DNA of 64,000 nucleotides from JAJRVM01 sp041752115. Lineage in GTDB: Bacteria; Planctomycetota; Planctomycetia; Pirellulales; Pirellulaceae. Shown here piece by piece: positions 1-10,126 of the stretch. The notes beneath the pieces were generated by a model. The model made no database searches, had not been told where the DNA came from, and saw nothing but the letters and a program-made list of their open reading frames with translations. Where the stretch lies: assembly GCA_041752115.1 (NCBI GenBank), contig JBGSHS010000211.1, positions 1-64,000 on the forward strand. Reading direction: 5' to 3'. Every line of letters begins with the position of its first letter. Position 1 is the first letter of the stretch. The position numbers were made by a program, and so were the translations under genes.

Positions 1-107
1 GTTCTCCGGGTCCCGTGGTGGCAGTATACCCTTTGGATAATGCATTGTCCTATATCACTATTTCGGAAACGCCGGGCAGAATCGGACCTCGACTGCCGAT
101 GCCTTAG

Positions 108-608
108 GGGATTTCAGGTCCATGGGAATCCAGGCTAGCCATCTGTCGCGGTGTGCACGAGCGGTACCATCCGGCCAAGCACAATCCCTGGAATGAAATC
201 GAGTGTGGCGACCACTACGCGCGTGGCATGGCCAGCTGGGGCGTGCTGTTGGGGCTGAGCGGGTTCGGCTACCACGGACCACAACAGCACCTGTCGTTGG
301 CCCCTCGTCTCACTCCGGAGGCGTTTCGGTGCGCGTTCACAGCAGCCGAAGGTTGGGGCACGGTGAGCCAGCAGCGTAAGGCAGGCGTGCAGCACAACGA
401 CGTCGAGGTCCGTTGGGGTACGCTCCCCCTCTCGATCCTCTCGCTGCAAATCCCCGCCGGCAGTCGCCTGCGCCAGTCCAGCGTGTCGCTCGACGGCCAA
501 CCGCTCCAACCTCAGGTTCGACAACTCGGCGATCGAGTGGAATTGACGCTACCGCAACCCACTACGATCCGGGCAGGGCAGAAACTGTCTGTCGAACTGA
601 CCGTCTGA
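108..608 (+). pseudogene. C-terminal remnant of a GH116-type beta-glucosidase
   Basis: The reading frame carries the end of a GH116 (bile-acid beta-glucosidase / glucosylceramidase) protein. The segment RYHPAKHNPWNEIECGDHYA, followed by a glycine-rich stretch and PRLTPEAF...FTAAEGWG, is the family's conserved C-terminal part, with NPWNEIECGDHYARG lining the active-site barrel. The frame can be read upstream of the first GTG (153) back to an in-frame TAG at 105-107, and the residues there (RLAICRGVHERY) still fit the family. The catalytic core is therefore missing from this frame. It may continue in another frame to the left of the window, or be truly truncated; only the tail can be called. 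It ends naturally at TGA 606-608 after a beta-rich tail. Confidence 0.7.
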
Positions 609-841
609 CGGCCGATGCAATAGCTGTCACGTGGGCGATTTTTCCCTGCCGACCGCTTGGCCCCGCGCCGTGCGCTGGGCCGCGGTGCAGGGCGACCTTC
701 GGGCAGCCCGGCCAGCTTAACCTTACCAGTCCCGCATCCAGCTGCCGCTGGCGGAACAGTTGGTGGGGCCGCTGCCGTCGCCTCCAGAATAATCCTGGCG
801 AACCGGCACTGATAACGAACTGTCACTTCGGAGTCACGGAC

Positions 842-1741
842 GTGTACGGTGATGACTATCTGAAACGTAATCTGGCTGATCCCCCACGACACGTATCGAC
901 AACCGTGGTGATCCAACTGCTCTTTGGTGGCGTGATTGGCCTGATGGGCTGGATTTTCTTCGGCTTCGGCATGATCTTCTTCTGGATCTTTGCCATGAAC
1001 ACCGATCCACTTGCCTGGTGGGACTTCAGCGGTCCTCTCGAGACGGCAACGGGAACCGTGACCGCCGTGGCCGAAACCAGCTACAGCGAGGGAGGCTCGG
1101 AACACAGCAAGGGCACGCCGGTGCGCGCGTGCCACTATCAGTTCCGTTACCAGGGGAACGTCGTGGACGGCGTTTCCTATCGCACGGGCACGACGGCCGA
1201 CGTCGGCGACAAGATGATTGTTGAGTTCCCTCCAGGTCAACCGCACCGCAGTCGCATTCGAGGCTACCGCACGGCGCTGTGCAGCTCGTGGGTCCTGTTC
1301 GTTGTTCTCTTCCCTCTGTTGGGTCTGTTGGCAGTGGTCGGCAAACTCGTCATTGGCCTGCGGCAACGTCACCTGCTCAAGTACGGAGAGATCGCCCAAG
1401 GTCGACTCGTGGCCAAAGACCGAACCAATACGGAGATCAATGACCAGCCGGTTTACCGACTGACGTTCGAGTTCGAGACGTCGCTCGGCCACACGGCCCT
1501 GGCGGTCGTGAAGACGCACCACACGGCACCCTTGGAAGATGAAGAAACCGAGACCGTGCTCTACGATCCCGCGCGCCCTTCGTTCGCGACTACTCTCGAT
1601 CATCTGCCCGGCGCTCCACGGATTCTTGACGACGGCACGGTGACGGCCAGCAATACGCGTTTCGCTTATCTGTGGCTGATCATTCCCGCCGCATCACTCA
1701 TCGGTCACGGCACCTACTTCGTGCTGCGGTATGTCGTGTAA
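842..1741 (+). CDS. DUF3592-like membrane protein
   Basis: A 299-residue protein starting at GTG 842 with GGAG nine bases upstream; an earlier start would run through the GH116 remnant in another frame. Hydrophobic segments lie near residues 21-52, 148-173 and 276-297. Between them are two beta-rich blocks (about 65-135 and 183-250) with the pattern of DUF3592 proteins: a GTVTAV strand, an FRYQGNVVDG strand and a VEFPPGQPHRSRI 'conversion' motif, repeated as GRLVAKD...YDPARPS. Homologues are predicted inner-membrane proteins of unknown role, so no function beyond membrane location is proposed. It stands alone, with no co-oriented partner close by. Confidence 0.75.
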   Translation: MYGDDYLKRNLADPPRHVSTTVVIQLLFGGVIGLMGWIFFGFGMIFFWIFAMNTDPLAWWDFSGPLETATGTVTAVAETSYSEGGSEHSKGTPVRACHYQFRYQGNVVDGVSYRTGTTADVGDKMIVEFPPGQPHRSRIRGYRTALCSSWVLFVVLFPLLGLLAVVGKLVIGLRQRHLLKYGEIAQGRLVAKDRTNTEINDQPVYRLTFEFETSLGHTALAVVKTHHTAPLEDEETETVLYDPARPSFATTLDHLPGAPRILDDGTVTASNTRFAYLWLIIPAASLIGHGTYFVLRYVV

Positions 1742-2058
1742 CACGTGCCGCGACTGCACCGCAATTCACGCCATGACATTCCGGTACGAAGTAGCGGGTG
1801 AATATGGAATGCCACAATGCGACCATGGTCAATGCGACAGTTGCGAGAGAACTGGGAGGTGAATTAAGCTCGGTGGAGAATTAGCTCAGCCCCGTAGCGC
1901 TGCCAGATTTCCTGCCCGGCACATCGCGATTTCATCTTTTTGTCACCCGATCATTCTGTCCTCCTCGCAGCTGCATATCTGCAGACCACCGGAGAAGACG
2001 CCTCAGAGCAGCAGCCTTGGCCGCTGACAGGGACCGTTACTTTGCGGAAACAGACCGG

Positions 2059-2307
2059 ATGGGCACACGCCTTTCATACGACCAACTGGCCGAGCTTATC
2101 AACTCGCACCTCGATGCGCTGGTGCTCTTTGGGCGGCAGTGGTCATGCGAAGTGGCTGCGGACGTGGTGCAGGAGGCGTTCTTGCGGCTGGTTCGCTCTG
2201 TGCGAAAGGGTGATACTGCGGAGAATATCGTTCCCTGGCTTGATCGCGTTGTGCGAAACGAGCTGATTACGCAGTACCACGATCGCCAGTTCCACAACGT
2301 CCTGTGA
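2059..2307 (+). pseudogene. Truncated ECF sigma factor (region 2 only)
   Basis: From ATG 2059 (or TTG 2017) the frame encodes a sigma-70 region 2: LDALVLFGRQWSCEVAADVV, then QEAFLRLVR and WLDRVVRNELI, the usual core-binding and -10 recognition helices of planctomycete ECF factors. It stops after about 82 residues, just behind region 2, with no linker or region 4 helix-turn-helix. ECF factors are normally 170-200 residues, so this one should be unable to recognise -35 elements. The next frames downstream show no sigma region 4. The best reading is a decayed gene; a short region-2-only protein is possible but unlikely. Confidence 0.6.
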
Positions 2308-2519
2308 TCACGTTGGTATCAGCCTACCAGAGGCAAACGTGCCTCCGTTCACGCCAGCATGATCAATTTTCCCATCGCATGATCGTTTTCTACCGGTACC
2401 GATGGTTCCTGGACATTGGCAGGAGTCACAGCCGAGAGCTACAGTTGTGCAGCGTTATCTGCCACGAATCGACTGCGCAACTATTATCGTCGCATGGTTT
2501 GCACTGGGGAGTAGAAAGG

Positions 2520-3038
2520 ATGGATCGCACGCCAGAAAGCCACTTTCACCGCCGCACTCCTCGTTTCGGCCTTTCCACCTTCCTGGTCCTCGTCACGGCC
2601 GTCGCTGTCTCGTTCGGACTCTTCACCCGAGAGTGGCATCGTGCCCATCGAAAGCAACAAGCTGCTCAGAAAATCGAATTGTCGGGGGGACGTGTCACTT
2701 GGGGCGAACCACCAGCGGCGAAGAGCAAGCTCTTTCGAACTGTGAAGTCTCAGGCGACCGTGAATAGGCGCTCTCAGCGGCAGCATTCTGCGTTCGCTGG
2801 CCTGGGGAGGAGGCGACGGATCCATGCCATCAGGCCATCGTGCAACCGCTGTGCCAGGAGTGTGTCCCGGCTACGCTCTGTCGAAACGAGCTTTTCTAAC
2901 GACTCGAGTAAGCAAGGGGACTGGGAACCACTTTGGGGATCGGGTATCGTCACGTTGTGGGCGTCCGCGCATCATGGGCTTGGCAGGACGAGATCAACAA
3001 TCGTGATTCTGCGAGACACCGCTGCCAGTGACGCATGA
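2520..3038 (+). CDS. Hypothetical N-terminally membrane-anchored protein, possibly decayed
   Basis: ATG 2520 is preceded by a GAAAGG ribosome site. The N-terminus has a basic stretch then a single hydrophobic helix (residues about 18-36, FGLSTFLVLVTAVAVSFGLF), followed by a charged helix and IELSGGRVTWGEPP. This layout (RF-x-LSTFLVLVT, then charged helix, then 'GG-x-V') is common to planctomycete proteins with an N-terminal anchor and a downstream leucine-rich or beta domain. After about residue 80 the composition becomes basic and unstructured (many Arg, Ser), as expected after a frameshift. I therefore trust only the first half. It follows the truncated sigma factor but no functional link is visible. 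Confidence 0.45.
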   Translation: MDRTPESHFHRRTPRFGLSTFLVLVTAVAVSFGLFTREWHRAHRKQQAAQKIELSGGRVTWGEPPAAKSKLFRTVKSQATVNRRSQRQHSAFAGLGRRRRIHAIRPSCNRCARSVSRLRSVETSFSNDSSKQGDWEPLWGSGIVTLWASAHHGLGRTRSTIVILRDTAASDA

Positions 3039-3116
3039 AGTCCAAATGATCCGTCGTCCCGCCAGAAGCCAGTTTGGTCGTGCTTTTTTTTGCGGGTTGG
3101 TTCGGCATTCGATATT

Positions 3117-3165
3117 CGTCAATCGTCATTACGTTCGTCATTGGGTACTTCGTCATTCGTCATTA
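3117..3165 (+). repeat. CGTCATT-type short direct repeat
   Basis: Five near-copies of TTCGTCATT or TTCGTCAAT occur within 49 bases upstream of the oxidoreductase at 3242. Such heptamer runs are frequent in planctomycete intergenic DNA. They are too short and irregular to be a CRISPR. Confidence 0.6.
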
Positions 3166-3241
3166 CACGACGTTGTAGCCCAGTCGAGCTCGCTCATTCC
3201 GCGTCCGGTATGCGTTGATATCGCGTCACAGGGAAAACGTC

Positions 3242-4618
3242 ATGAAACACACTCGCATCTCACGTCGCAGCTTTGTACGCACGTCCTCAGCCGCTCTCGC
3301 AGCGGCAGCGCTGCCGGGCCCCCTGATCTTGACTCATGCTCAGGCCAGTTCCGCAGCGGCCAATAGTCGCCTGAATCTTGCCCTGGTCGGCTGTGGCGGG
3401 CAAGGACGCTGGGTCATGAAAGGGCTGCTCGGCTGCGGCGCCAACCTGGTCGCGCTGTGCGATCCGGATAGCCAGATGATTGGGCAGGCGCGAGTTGACG
3501 CTCTGGCGTCCGGTGGCGAAGCCACGAAAGCAGCCAAGGCATATGAAGACTATCGCCAGTTGCTCGATGACGCGGCGACATTCGACGCCGTGCTGGTGGG
3601 CACGCCCGACCATTGGCACGCCCCCTTGTGCAAAGCGTTCATGAAAGCGGGAAAACATGTCTACTGCGAAAAGCCGTTGACGCACTGCGTGGCCGAAGCA
3701 CGCGAACTGCGCGAACTGTCACGGACCTGCAACGTCGTCACCCAGATGGGCAACCAGGGAAGTGCCAGCCAGTCGCTGCGCCGTTGCATGGAAATCATCC
3801 AGGCGGGCGTTCTGGGCCCGGTCAGCCAGATCTACGAGTGGGGCATCGGAGTGATGGCCAACGAAGGGAGTGCGGAAGGGGAAGATCCCGTTCCCCAAGG
3901 TTTCAATTGGGATCTGTGGGTGGGACCCGTCACGCCGCGTCCCTTTAAGAAGGAGGTCTACCATCCGTTCCAGTGGCGCAACTGGTTCGATTTCGGCAAT
4001 GGCGGATTGGCCGACATCGCCTGCCACAGCATGAACTTGCCCGTGCGAGCGTTTAACCTCGATTATCCGAACCAAATCGTGGTGAACATCCAGGACGGAA
4101 AGCAACTGGCCGACAAAGCCGCTGTCGAATTCCATTTTCCAGCGCGCGCTGATCGAGAGGCAATCACGTTGCACTGGCAAGGCAACGGCCTTCCGCCAGC
4201 CGATGCGATCCGGCCAGTGCTCGATGTGTACGGCGACGAACCGCCGGGCGGAGTGCTGATCGTGGGCGAAAAGGGCTGCATCTACTCCAACCACTGGAAC
4301 GAAGGCGCCATGATTCGCCTGGAAGGAGAACCTCGCCTGAAAGGCTTCTCCGAACATGAAGCGACTCGCGACATCCCCGAGACGCTGCCGAGAACGGCCA
4401 GCCACGGGCAGGAGTTCCTTGACGCGTGCCAGGGCCAAGGCAAGACGTTTTCCGACTTCGAGCTCGGTGGCAAGCTCACCGAAATCGCCCTGGCCGGCGT
4501 GGTCGGGATCCGAGCGGGCCGGACCCTCGACTGGGATGGCGAACGAATGGAAGCGACCAACGCCCCCGAAACCGCTCGGTTCATTCACGCCGAGTATCGG
4601 TCCAAGTGGCTAGTTTAG
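3242..4618 (+). CDS. Tat-exported Gfo/Idh/MocA family oxidoreductase
   Basis: A 458-residue protein. The start at ATG 3242 (AGGGAAAA upstream) gives a twin-arginine signal with RRSF at residues 8-11, an Ala-rich hydrophobic core and a cleavage region near THAQA. The mature part has a Rossmann fold: VGCGGQG at 49-55, CDPDSQ near 73, TPDHWHAP at 121-128 and the family's catalytic-lysine motif EKP at 143-145. A C-terminal alpha/beta substrate domain follows, including a WRNWFDFGNGGLADIACHSM stretch. Family members are NAD(P)-dependent sugar or sugar-acid dehydrogenases. Planctomycetes carry dozens of exported versions, presumed to act on sugars in the periplasm; the substrate is not readable from sequence. 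It is monocistronic here. Confidence 0.9.
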   Translation: MKHTRISRRSFVRTSSAALAAAALPGPLILTHAQASSAAANSRLNLALVGCGGQGRWVMKGLLGCGANLVALCDPDSQMIGQARVDALASGGEATKAAKAYEDYRQLLDDAATFDAVLVGTPDHWHAPLCKAFMKAGKHVYCEKPLTHCVAEARELRELSRTCNVVTQMGNQGSASQSLRRCMEIIQAGVLGPVSQIYEWGIGVMANEGSAEGEDPVPQGFNWDLWVGPVTPRPFKKEVYHPFQWRNWFDFGNGGLADIACHSMNLPVRAFNLDYPNQIVVNIQDGKQLADKAAVEFHFPARADREAITLHWQGNGLPPADAIRPVLDVYGDEPPGGVLIVGEKGCIYSNHWNEGAMIRLEGEPRLKGFSEHEATRDIPETLPRTASHGQEFLDACQGQGKTFSDFELGGKLTEIALAGVVGIRAGRTLDWDGERMEATNAPETARFIHAEYRSKWLV

Positions 4619-4710
4619 ATCAGGCTAGATTGAGGGAGATAGCCTTTCGCGCAGCCGCACCGATTGATCTCAGAGATCTCCCTGAGCGGTTGTGACGACC
4701 GGTTGTCCAC

Positions 4711-4866
4711 CACGAAGAGCACCAAGGACACGAAGAGCGCGTAAGTCGCTTGTTGATTCCGTTCCTTCGGCGGATCCAGTCGAACCCTATCGGTGCGAGT
4801 CGTCGCAGCTCGGAGTGCCTGCCACCGTCCGCCCCTTGGCGCCTTTTCTTTGCGCCTTGGCGTGAG
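4711..4866 (+). repeat. Intergenic CACGAAG / GGCGCCTT dispersed-repeat remnants
   Basis: Between the oxidoreductase and the next remnant (4619-4957) no gene is visible. Two low-complexity pieces stand out: CACGAAG motifs at 4711-4738 and a CCTTGGCGCC...GCGCCTTGGCG stretch at 4834-4866. The second motif recurs in inverted sense at 16871-16900, so it is a dispersed element in this genome segment. Confidence 0.5.
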
Positions 4867-4957
4867 CAACCGTCAGCCGAATGTTGCGTGCCGCGACGCG
4901 CTTCTGGCACAATGAGCCGCGTGATACTCGCTTCTCGCGCACGAAGGTACTTCCGGT

Positions 4958-5824
4958 ATGCTAGACCACGTGCTTCGCATGTCATCCGTCTGCCTCGAGA
5001 ACGACCGGCACCGAGTCGAAGTGACGCGAGAGCATGGAGTCATCACACGAATTCTCGATAAGCGAGGGCAACTGGAACTGATCCGCGAGCCTCGCCTGGC
5101 GAGTAATTTCCAATTCGCGCTTCCAATTCCCGGCCGCGAACCGTGGGAGACGATCGAAGCGAACTAGATCCTCGGCCAGCAGCAGCAACTGGGTTCGGCA
5201 GACCTCGACGGACAACACCTGACGCTCCGCTGGCCTGGTCCGCTCACGAGCCGCACTGGTCTAATGTACGACGTCTCGGTCGTGGTCGAGATCACACTGC
5301 AGCAGCAGGAAGTGATCTTCGCCATGCAGATCGAAAACCAAACGCCGTACGTAATCGGAGAGGTTTACTTTCCCATCCTGGGCGGCACCATCGGCTTGGG
5401 GAATACGCGACGCGAGTTGCTCGCGACTCAACTGCGACGTCCGACCCGCTCGGGAGTGGCCGATTCCGATATCTTCGTCCACTTCACCAACATGTCCCCC
5501 TTTGGCGATCAAGGAGCCGAGCAGTTCTATCGCTATCCTCAAGACCTGTTGGAACCGTGGATGGAACTATCGAATCCAACCCTGAATCGCTCGGCACTGC
5601 TCCAAAGCGATGATCCTGACGATCGACCACGAGTGATACATCTGGAGATGTGGCCCGGCGTGGCAGCAACAGTTCGGCAGGACGGCAACTGGCCGCGAGC
5701 AGCCGAACTTCAGGGGTTACCTTCAGGCGTACAAATCTCGTGGGTTCATTTCGCCGACCATCCACCGGGTAGAGCCTATCGGGCTGTACCGGTGGCACTC
5801 CGATTTCAGGAAGGCAAGCTCTAA
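4958..5824 (+). pseudogene. DUF6259-like glycosidase N-terminal part with one in-frame stop
   Basis: Two stretches of the same frame, 4958-5164 and 5168-5824, are separated only by TAG at 5165-5167. Read through, they give one 288-residue beta-rich protein: VCLENDRHRVEVTREHGVI at the start, then ILGQQQQLGSADLDGQ across the stop, ENQTPYVIGEVYFPILGG, and a C-terminal part with FVHFTNMSPFGDQG. This resembles the N-terminal beta-sandwich of large planctomycete glycosidase-like proteins (DUF6259 type). Those are usually 600 residues or more, so the C-terminal catalytic half is also absent after TAA 5822-5824. TAG probably replaced a Tyr codon. I call it a pseudogene; the family name is uncertain. 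Confidence 0.55.
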
Positions 5825-5892
5825 CCGAACGGCCCCCCCCGCTGGCGCGCGGCCAACTGGGAATGACAGCGAGCGGTAAGCCGCCGGAATAA

Positions 5893-6813
5893 CTACGAGT
5901 GAATATTTCCGCAGTAGTGCCCTCGTTCTGCGGGTGGAAGGTGGTTGCAGTTGGACGCTCCGATCTCCGGCCAGAGATAGGGAGAGGTAACGCCGTTGGG
6001 GCCACGACACGCGAGCATGCGTCGATGTTCCGGCTTGATGGTGATGCGTTGTGACTGGTTACCGCCGAGAATCCGAAGGCGGCGGGAACCGGTAATCGTG
6101 ACGTGACCGTTGGGACTTGACGGCAGGTTGTCCCAATCCCACAGGAAAGCCACGTGGGCTCCTCGTTCGCCGTTGCCCACGACGGTAACGCACCCCTTGC
6201 GCGACTCGGTCAAGGCAGTGAAACGCCACAGTCGAGGCACGATGAACGAATGGGCACCGGCACTGCCGGTATGACTGTAGCCTGCCCGATGCAGGCACCA
6301 GTTGGCAAACGCCGCGCACCAGTCAAGCCGGCTCGCATTTCCTGGAATGACGCCAGGGTCCTTGACGCGCCCGCCGAAGTAGGGCGATGCCATGAAGTAC
6401 TCCTCGTCACGGCTCATGTGGAATTCCGCTATGCTTGCCTGTCCGCTGCTCATGGTGGCAATCGCCGCGTCCCAGTCGTTCATTTCAGCTTGCGCGACCT
6501 GCAACCAAGGCGGCCCACCTCCCGCAAGTCGTAACGGTTCAGAGGACGTGGATCCGCTCGGACTGCCAGTCAAACCCAGGACCGATTGCATCTCCCGCCA
6601 TGTGCGTGGACCCAGCTTACCATCCGGATCCAGCGGCCGATGTCGGCCCTGCCAATCGGCCACCGCGTCGGCAAATCTGTCGGAGGTGGGACAACTTGAC
6701 GGAAACCCTAACTCCGTCAACACTTCCACTTCGTATGCCAGCCAGCCAACCTCCCGACCATGCTCCGTGTTGTACCGCACCGCTTGCGTGCGCTCCGCTG
6801 CGGAGAGCGTCAT
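5893..6813 (-). CDS. NlpC/P60-like (TIGR02594-type) cell-wall amidase with peptidoglycan-binding N-terminus
   Basis: The start at 6813 is fixed by a perfect AGGAGG seven bases upstream of ATG, giving 306 residues; longer starts lack a ribosome site. Residues about 20-80 form a peptidoglycan-binding-like helical domain (FADAVADWQGRH, DGKLGPRTWREMQ). From about 100 the TIGR02594 catalytic domain begins: PPWLQVAQAEM, DWCAAFANWCLHRAGY with the likely nucleophile Cys166, and GAHVAFLWDW with the likely His220. The pair fits a Cys/His papain-like peptidoglycan hydrolase. There is no signal peptide, so it may be a phage-lysin-like or secreted-by-lysis enzyme. It stands alone on the minus strand. Family confidence is good; substrate bond is not determined. 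Confidence 0.75.
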   Translation of the reverse strand: MTLSAAERTQAVRYNTEHGREVGWLAYEVEVLTELGFPSSCPTSDRFADAVADWQGRHRPLDPDGKLGPRTWREMQSVLGLTGSPSGSTSSEPLRLAGGGPPWLQVAQAEMNDWDAAIATMSSGQASIAEFHMSRDEEYFMASPYFGGRVKDPGVIPGNASRLDWCAAFANWCLHRAGYSHTGSAGAHSFIVPRLWRFTALTESRKGCVTVVGNGERGAHVAFLWDWDNLPSSPNGHVTITGSRRLRILGGNQSQRITIKPEHRRMLACRGPNGVTSPYLWPEIGASNCNHLPPAERGHYCGNIHS

Positions 6814-7420
6814 AACGTGCCTCCTGTTCGCTGATGAGCCACTCGCTCGCGACGTGAGCCTGCCCCCGACGTCGGGCGCGCTCGCACCATGCTCACGCCG
6901 CGACCTGCCTGCCAAGTTATGTTGTCGACCGGCGTCCGACACGGTTGCGGGAATTATTGGGAACTCGTCCAACAAAAGCGATAGGCTGCTTGCGGCGTTC
7001 TGGCATCCATCCACTCAGGCATCGATCGACGTCCCACCCACTTCCCCCCCCGATTGAAACACGGAGTGACGACTTCGGTCGGTCTCCCAGCGTCCGGAAC
7101 CGTCTTCGAGTCCCCGACATAACCACCGCTTCACGCGGTGGAACTTTTCCGAAAACCCCAGAATATTGAACGAGGAGCCGCAGCATGTTGAAGTGAGAGG
7201 AAGCGTCCCGTGGGCAACCGTCCGTCGGAATGGCAGGCCCTCCCGAGACCAAGTTCTTTCACATGGAAACTGGACATTCCGTTGGATATTCTGCGGTTCA
7301 AGGGCCTCAGTGCCCAATTCCACCCCAGAGGCAGCCGGACCCGATGAAACGGGCGGAATTCGGAGAGCGTAGAAATCGTGGGGTGACCCGAACCTGTTGC
7401 GCATCGGAGGGAATTCTGAC

Positions 7421-7790
<370 letters not shown>

Positions 7791-7923
7791 AGTGTGCGAC
7801 CTTCACAAGTGACGGGTTCCGCGTGCAATCACCTGGTCGTCCAACGCCATCGGTCACGACCACTTAAGCCGTTTCAATCAGCAGCACAGGCATGGGACAC
7901 AACAACATGTTACGGGTCGGCAG

Positions 7924-8802
7924 ATGATTCGACGGACTCATACGATCGGTCGACGAGTCCCAATGGTATTCCTGGCCGGGGCGGGTTTTGTGGCCGCAAC
8001 GGCGTACGCTCTGTGGATCTCTCGGGAAGATCTGCGGCCGTTACCCATGACGGTCACGAATGGTTCGTTACTCGTTAACGGCGAGCCACGCGAATTCCGA
8101 CTCGTCATACCGGATGGTGTTCGCGAGGAGACGGATGTCCCGGTCGTTTTCGCTCTGCACGGGGCGCTCGACACCACGGCCCAGATGGCTCAGTACACCG
8201 GATTGGATCAACTGGCCGTCGAGGGACAATTCCTGCTGGTCTATCTGCAGGGAAGGCACTTGAACTGGCCGCCCTTTATTCCGCCTGAGAATCCGGACCT
8301 CATGGTGCCAGATATCCAGTTTTTTGCAGCGGCGATAGAGGAACTGGTCGAGAAGTACGGAGCGGACCGGCAGCGGATCTACCTGGTCGGAGTGTCGCAA
8401 GGAGGTGCCATGGCCAACTTCCTGACCACGCAGTGCAGCGATTTGATTGCCGCGACCGTGTGCGGCTGTGGCTGGTTGCCCGATCCGTTGGGCAGCCAAC
8501 CACTTGCAACCACGCACAAATGCCCCATGCTCTTCTTCGTCGGCTCGCTTGACGAGCAGGTCTCGCCGGCCACAGTGCGTCGAGCCTGCGAGGCATTTCA
8601 GCTGGCGGGACATCCTGTCGAGTTTCGTACAATCGATGGCTTTGGCCACGGCTGGCCACGCGGTATCGAATTCAACAGACAAATCTGGCATTTTCTTTCG
8701 GCGCATCGGCGAACCGAGACGCGTGAAAGCGTAGACTCCGGTCAAGCGAGGCAGACAGCTGTCGAATCTGGCCCAACGGCGCCTGCAGAGGCGGTGAATT
8801 GA
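7924..8802 (+). CDS. Polyhydroxybutyrate-depolymerase-like alpha/beta-hydrolase (LpqC/COG3509 type)
   Basis: A 292-residue exported or membrane-anchored esterase. An N-terminal helix (residues about 12-32) follows basic residues and acts as signal or anchor. The hydrolase fold is clear: FALHGALDT (oxyanion region, 77-84), the nucleophile elbow GVSQGG with Ser158, acid Asp210 in GSLDEQV, and base His242 in GFGHGWP. This order and spacing match the PHB depolymerase/feruloyl esterase branch. Residues after about 262 are a polar tail without known role. The neighbours give no pathway clue. The substrate is probably an ester in the periplasm or outside; it cannot be narrowed further. Confidence 0.8.
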   Translation: MIRRTHTIGRRVPMVFLAGAGFVAATAYALWISREDLRPLPMTVTNGSLLVNGEPREFRLVIPDGVREETDVPVVFALHGALDTTAQMAQYTGLDQLAVEGQFLLVYLQGRHLNWPPFIPPENPDLMVPDIQFFAAAIEELVEKYGADRQRIYLVGVSQGGAMANFLTTQCSDLIAATVCGCGWLPDPLGSQPLATTHKCPMLFFVGSLDEQVSPATVRRACEAFQLAGHPVEFRTIDGFGHGWPRGIEFNRQIWHFLSAHRRTETRESVDSGQARQTAVESGPTAPAEAVN

Positions 8803-9090
8803 CTTCCGTCTGCCGGCAGGTTTCTACTGAGTCTATCGGTCCCGACCGGACGAGGTTGACTGCTCCGTGGCCGGCCGGGAGAATCATGTTGATGAAGCAT
8901 GAGGGAAGAATTTCTTCGGCGATTCTCTTGTAGCCAAGCTCGCGCAGAGCGTTGGAAACCGCCTGCAAACCGTCGGGCGACGGCAGCTGCAACCGCAGAT
9001 GTCCTAGTTCCCGCGATCCTGACGTTGTATGGCACGTCGCCCATGGGCCGCGCGCATATTCCGTGTTCGCCACCCCCCAGGATACACCCG

Positions 9091-10023
9091 ATGGATATTT
9101 CGAAGTGGATCACTCAGGTAAGGGATCTGAGCTATTCAGCGCTTGCCCAAGCGTCCGGTGCCGTCGGTGCCGGCGTCGGTTTTGTCAGATCGATGGTCGG
9201 ACGTGTGTCGCTGTTCGGCTCGACTGAGTCCTCGACATCATACGAACACGAACAACTCGACGAGAAGCACTACTTTCTCATTCCCGACCGTCGAAGCGCC
9301 ACGGCCTACTCGCTGTATGTCCTGCGTTGCCTCCCCGAAGGAGTGCCGCCGATCAACGATCTTCCGAAACGGCGACTGTTTCACTTGCCTAGCGCGCACG
9401 CATTGCCAACGGTCGAGCACATCCTGCTGTCTGATGCTCGAGAGGTCGAAGAAGTGGCTCCGGCCTCTCCTCAGTCGGTCGGCACGCGACTCAACGAACT
9501 GGCCGACCACATCGATCGGCTGGACGACAAGGTTTTCGGAGGGGTACTGCTCATTGGCGGGCTTGTGGCATTAATCAACCCGCTGGCTGGTGCCGCCGTG
9601 GCCATGAAAGCACTGGTTCCTTCGATTGGCATGTTGCTGACCAAGTACGGATTGAAGTACGTCGGCGATGCCGCCAATGCTCGTGACATGGCCGGGCGGA
9701 TCAAAGCCGCCGAGAAAGAAGTGTTGCAGCAATTTCGCGGTTCAGAAGCCGAGAAGATCGTGAATCCGCTGTTGGCTCAACTGGATCGAGCCCTGGAGAC
9801 ATCGATCCGGCAATACGAGCCGATCCTGGATTTCGATCCGGATACCATTGAGTTTGGTGAGCGGGATCGACGGCGCTTGCTCAAACTCACTTGCCAGGCG
9901 ATCGCCAATACGTATGAAGATGCCCTGCAGGATCGTTCGTGTTGGGATTCTGCGCAACTGGGCCCGGAGGATATCCGTTTCCTGCAGTTGATTCACCAGA
10001 TGGCCGGAAGTGACGAGGGATGA
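9091..10023 (+). CDS. Hypothetical protein with central hydrophobic hairpin
   Basis: A 310-residue protein from ATG 9091; the frame is open further upstream to 8899 but that part has atypical composition and no better ribosome site. The N-terminus is an amphipathic, Ala/Gly/Val-rich helix (SALAQASGAVGAGVGFV). A polar domain follows, then a strongly hydrophobic segment at about 150-185 (GGVLLIGGLVALINPLAGAA), and a helical, charged C-terminus rich in Asp, Glu and Arg. I do not recognise the family. The pattern, an amphipathic start plus a hairpin that could insert into membrane, resembles peripheral membrane or pore-like proteins, but this is only an inference. Confidence 0.65.
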   Translation: MDISKWITQVRDLSYSALAQASGAVGAGVGFVRSMVGRVSLFGSTESSTSYEHEQLDEKHYFLIPDRRSATAYSLYVLRCLPEGVPPINDLPKRRLFHLPSAHALPTVEHILLSDAREVEEVAPASPQSVGTRLNELADHIDRLDDKVFGGVLLIGGLVALINPLAGAAVAMKALVPSIGMLLTKYGLKYVGDAANARDMAGRIKAAEKEVLQQFRGSEAEKIVNPLLAQLDRALETSIRQYEPILDFDPDTIEFGERDRRRLLKLTCQAIANTYEDALQDRSCWDSAQLGPEDIRFLQLIHQMAGSDEG

Positions 10024-10126
10024 ATGGCCAGGTTTCATTCGCCGAGAGTCGCATGAGGTATCCGAACAGCAGGGCAAGCTGGTGTAGTCCGCTGAATCAT
10101 CTCAACTACACAACCTCAACAACGTC

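Noticed and set aside
512..1603. Long minus-strand frame opposite the DUF3592-like gene
   Set aside because: Its product is low-complexity, His/Arg-rich and has no ribosome site; the plus-strand protein has clear membrane helices and domain pattern.
8672..9073. Minus-strand frame covering the gap before 9091 (ALRELGYKRIAEEILPSCF)
   Set aside because: Its composition is fairly normal, but it overlaps the end of the esterase gene, has no recognised family and no ribosome site; too weak to list.
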